Source: Halobellus limi
GTDB lineage: Archaea > Halobacteriota > Halobacteria > Halobacteriales > Haloferacaceae
Length of the DNA: 64,000 bases
Assembly: GCF_004799685.1 (NCBI RefSeq)
Contig: NZ_CP031312.1
Location: 62,001-126,000 of the forward strand
Direction: 5' to 3'
Part shown: positions 61,797 to 64,000 of the stretch, one piece after another
Layout: every line of letters begins with the position of its first letter
How positions within the stretch are numbered: position 1 is the stretch's first letter
The notes under the pieces: model-generated
The model's input: only the letters and a program-made list of their open reading frames with translations
Database searches by the model: none
Told to the model about the DNA's origin: nothing
Program-made: the position numbers and the translations under genes

Positions 61797-62426
61797 ATGG
61801 CGGACGACACCGACGGGAGCACGGGAGCGCGCGGCGAGTCGACCACGCTCGCGGTCGCGCGAATCGAGGGCAACGAGACATCCCGATCGATCGCGAACCT
61901 CGACAATATCGGGGACACCGCCATCGTCGGAATCACGTTCCTCCTGGCCGCGCTCGGCACGTGGGTGACGTTCGCCTACCCGCGACTGGCCTCGACGCCG
62001 GTGATCCGGAGCGTGTTCGTACTCCTGGCGCTGGCGTCGGTCTCCGCCACGCTTGCGAGTATGTACTACCTCGTCGACTCGCTCGCCCCCCGCCGGTTCT
62101 ACGGCGACGGCGTCGGCGACCGGTTCTTAGATCACAAGTGGTTCCCCTGGCTGAACGACGATCCCACGGACCTCGATCGGTTCAGCCGGACCGAGATCGA
62201 CTCGCCCGCGGACCTGGAGCGGGCGGTCGAGGAGTGGATCGAGGGGTACGACGAGGACACGAGAATCGACTCCGAGGAGGCCTTCCAGTACTCCCGGCTG
62301 TTGAACTACAAACTAGTGGCGCGTCACAAGGCGCGGAACACGGCGTACGGAATGGCGTTCCTCCGCCTCGCGGTCGTCTGTCTGGGACTCGTCATCACCG
62401 TCGGGATGCTCGGCGGCGTCTTCTGA
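61797..62426 (+). CDS. Membrane protein of unknown function (three TM)
   Basis: A 209-residue protein with predicted transmembrane helices at about 41-60, 68-92 and 187-208, and a cytoplasmic acidic loop in between containing FYGDGVGDRFLDHKWFPWLNDDP and an acidic-aromatic stretch. The N-terminal 30 residues are polar. I recognise no family. The start at 61797 follows a TATA element (AATATTTATAGAT, about 61761-61773) by about 25 bp, a leaderless pattern. It precedes a second membrane protein and a tubulin-like gene on the same strand, though each appears to have its own promoter. Confidence 0.75.
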   Translation: MADDTDGSTGARGESTTLAVARIEGNETSRSIANLDNIGDTAIVGITFLLAALGTWVTFAYPRLASTPVIRSVFVLLALASVSATLASMYYLVDSLAPRRFYGDGVGDRFLDHKWFPWLNDDPTDLDRFSRTEIDSPADLERAVEEWIEGYDEDTRIDSEEAFQYSRLLNYKLVARHKARNTAYGMAFLRLAVVCLGLVITVGMLGGVF

Positions 62427-62567
62427 GAGCGACCCCCTGACCGCGTCGCGGCGCTCAGAGCCGGTGAGCGAAGCGATCCGCCTCACCGACAGACCGCGCC
62501 GCCGGTTACGATTAGAATAATCACTGATTGAAAAAGTATTAAGCCGCATCCCCGGATGCAAACACGT

Positions 62568-63335
62568 ATGCGAAGCGCACGGCTGCTCACGATTATTCTC
62601 GCTGTGGTTCTGGCCGCCGGAATGGTCGCGCCGGTAATGGCCCAGTCGGGGCCTGTCAGTACAGACATCTCGACGTCGTACGACGGCGTGGCGGACGGCA
62701 GACAGGCGATCGACGTCGAGGCCACGTTCTCGGCGTCCAGCGACGTGACGGGGCTCGAGATCCAGTTCCGAGAGACCGAGAACTCCTTTATCGACTATCA
62801 GGATTCGTTCAACATAACGACGAGTTCGAACGTCGAGTCCGAACGGACGAACCGGCGGACGTTCCTCATCGAGGAACTGCCGGCGGGTGAAACGGTGACG
62901 ATCTCCTTCACGGCGTATCCGCGAACCCTCGACCAGGAAGAACTTCGCGCCGCCGTCATCGGAATGACCGCCGAGAACCCAAGAACGTTCGAGGACTCGG
63001 CCGTCGTCACGGCCGATACGTCTTCCTCGCCGCTCTTGGCGTATCAGAGTGCACAAGATCAGCTCGATCAGTTCGAGTTGCTCCGAACGGTCGGGATCGG
63101 GGGCGTCGTCGGGGCGGCCCTGATCGGGCTGCTCGGCCTCGTGACGGCCGGGTACACGTGGCGGATGAGACTGCCGAGCGAAATCGACGAGAAGGAAGAG
63201 GAGATCGCCAGCGATCTGGACAACCTCCTCGACGACGTCCAGGATCCGATCCTCGCCGACGAAATAGAACGAATCAAGAATAAATACGAATCCGAGGGTA
63301 TTCTGGCGTCGGACGACGACCTGGACGACCTCTGA
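62568..63335 (+). CDS. Secreted/membrane-anchored protein of unknown function
   Basis: A 255-residue protein. Residues 1-25 form a signal peptide (MRSARLLTIILAVVLAAGMV, cleavage near VMA-QS). A beta-rich extracellular domain follows (about 30-150: VEATFSASSDVTGLEIQFRE, GETVTISFTAYP). A single transmembrane helix lies near 174-196 (GIGGVVGAALIGLLGLVTAGY) and an acidic cytoplasmic tail follows (IDEKEEEIASDLDNLLDDV). This layout suits a receptor or anchor that links outside to inside. The start at 62568 is preferred to 62556 by distance from the TATA-like AAAAGTATTAAG. It lies 149 bp ahead of the tubulin-like gene. Confidence 0.75.
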   Translation: MRSARLLTIILAVVLAAGMVAPVMAQSGPVSTDISTSYDGVADGRQAIDVEATFSASSDVTGLEIQFRETENSFIDYQDSFNITTSSNVESERTNRRTFLIEELPAGETVTISFTAYPRTLDQEELRAAVIGMTAENPRTFEDSAVVTADTSSSPLLAYQSAQDQLDQFELLRTVGIGGVVGAALIGLLGLVTAGYTWRMRLPSEIDEKEEEIASDLDNLLDDVQDPILADEIERIKNKYESEGILASDDDLDDL

Positions 63336-63484
63336 CGCCGGCGTACCGGTGTGCGGTTGCTGGAAACGGCCGCGCCTGACATTGAGTGTCGGGTTGCGTC
63401 CGACAGTCGGAGGCTCACGCGGCTTTTTGCAGAGAGTGTGGGTATCCGAAATCACTATGTCGACGGGGTTAGGGATATGTTAAT

Positions 63485-64000
63485 ATGACACTGAATCCGA
63501 CGGTCGTCGTGGGGGTAGGGGAAGCAGGTGTCAAGATGACTTCCCAGGTCTACGAGGAGTTACTGGAGATGCACGACGTCGACGAGACGACGTCTTCGCC
63601 CGACTTCCTCGACGACTTCCTGTTCATCACGATCGACACTCGCGAACAGGACCTCGACCGGTTCGCGAGAGAAGAGTTTCACGACATTCTCTTAGAGCCG
63701 CAAAGCAGCGTCTGGGAGAAGAACAAAAAGGAATTCAGTTACATCCACGACGGAATCGACGACCTCGACCCCGCGGGGGGCGCCTCGCGCCAGCGTCCGA
63801 CGGCGCGGTTCTACATCGACAACGCCAGGAACTTCGACGACCTCTACTCGGAGCTGCAGACGGTCATACACACCTTCGCGGACAACGTCGCCGGCAACCC
63901 GAACCTCTGGATTATGAACTCCTACGGGGGCGGGACGGGGAGCGGTGCGTTCCCGCTTCTGACGGCGATCTTAGACGAAATCGCCGGCCGCCACGACAAG
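63485..64000 (+). CDS. Tubulin/FtsZ-superfamily protein, cut by window end
   Basis: The first 172 residues of a tubulin-like protein. The T1-type Gly loop VVVGVGEAGVKM is at 7-18 and the diagnostic T4 signature GGGTGSG is at 138-144, preceded by LWIMNSY. The middle has the strand FLFITIDTREQDLDRF. This differs from FtsZ and CetZ in its long insertions and resembles the less-studied tubulin-like proteins found with membrane or VWA partners. It would bind GTP and possibly polymerise. The start ATG at 63485 begins MTLNPTVVV. The rest of the gene is to the right of the window, so length and C-terminal domains are unknown. Confidence 0.85.
   Translation, partial: MTLNPTVVVGVGEAGVKMTSQVYEELLEMHDVDETTSSPDFLDDFLFITIDTREQDLDRFAREEFHDILLEPQSSVWEKNKKEFSYIHDGIDDLDPAGGASRQRPTARFYIDNARNFDDLYSELQTVIHTFADNVAGNPNLWIMNSYGGGTGSGAFPLLTAILDEIAGRHDK

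Noticed and set aside
1-64000. tRNA, rRNA or CRISPR array
   Set aside because: No cloverleaf-like, ribosomal or regularly spaced repeat sequence was recognised by eye; a covariance-model scan would be decisive.

Overview
The window reads as chromosomal DNA of a halophilic archaeon (class Halobacteria). The predicted proteins are acidic, most genes start within about 25-35 bp of an A/T-rich TATA element (leaderless transcripts), secreted binding proteins carry twin-arginine plus lipobox signals, and family-level matches such as DpsA, the amphi-Trp protein and a Bat-type HTH regulator are typical of haloarchaea. I see no rRNA, tRNA or CRISPR array. Genes are dense except for several 300-900 bp A/T-rich spacers.

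Layout. (1) 1-3.0 kb: the end of a sugar-type ABC binding-protein gene, a divergent IclR regulator and a KDPG-type aldolase. (2) 3.5-8.1 kb: an iron block with DpsA, a DtxR-family repressor, an iron-siderophore-type binding lipoprotein, several small proteins and four palindromic iron boxes of the TTAGG-N4-CCTAA kind. (3) 8.3-13.9 kb: a 2-hydroxyacid dehydrogenase, a phosphoesterase, and a two-gene unit encoding a class III nucleotide cyclase fused to a SAM methyltransferase plus a GNAT acetyltransferase. An 84 bp MITE-like element follows, with its sister copy at 25.8 kb. (4) 14.1-42.2 kb: a nitrogen/one-carbon catabolic island. It has a dimethylglycine/sarcosine dehydrogenase-type flavoprotein with its own ETF, an ATP-dependent hydantoinase pair (HyuB, HyuA), an amidohydrolase, a creatininase-family enzyme and a CodA-family deaminase. 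It also holds a spermidine/putrescine-type ABC transporter split over three transcription units, BCCT and SSS carriers, an IclR and a Bat-type regulator, a zinc-ribbon protein and a chaperonin homologue whose ATPase residues are lost. (5) 42.9-61.6 kb: a sugar/sugar-acid region with an MsmX/UgpC-type ABC importer, rhamnulokinase, class II aldolase, galactonate dehydratase, three zinc dehydrogenases, an SDR, two PfkB kinases, a DhnA-type aldolase, another IclR and a DmpA-type peptidase. (6) 61.8-64 kb: two membrane proteins and the start of a tubulin-superfamily GTPase cut by the window end.

How the parts may work together. In the island, the best-supported reading is creatinine -> N-methylhydantoin -> N-carbamoylsarcosine -> sarcosine -> glycine: deaminase, then HyuAB, then an unidentified carbamoyl hydrolase, then the flavoprotein with ETF. 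Substrates would enter through the ABC, BCCT and SSS carriers. The gene set is visible; the substrate chain is inference. In the sugar region the importer, kinase and aldolase lie in one run of leftward genes and resemble a phosphorylative 6-deoxyhexose route, but no isomerase is present.

Most interesting points: the cyclase-methyltransferase fusion with a complete class IIIb adenylate cyclase residue set; the degenerate chaperonin inside the hydantoinase island; the CodA-family enzyme with the cytosine-contacting Asp replaced by Ser; a repeated GTTYG-N7-CAAAC dyad flanking the island genes; and two iron boxes with no recognisable target gene.
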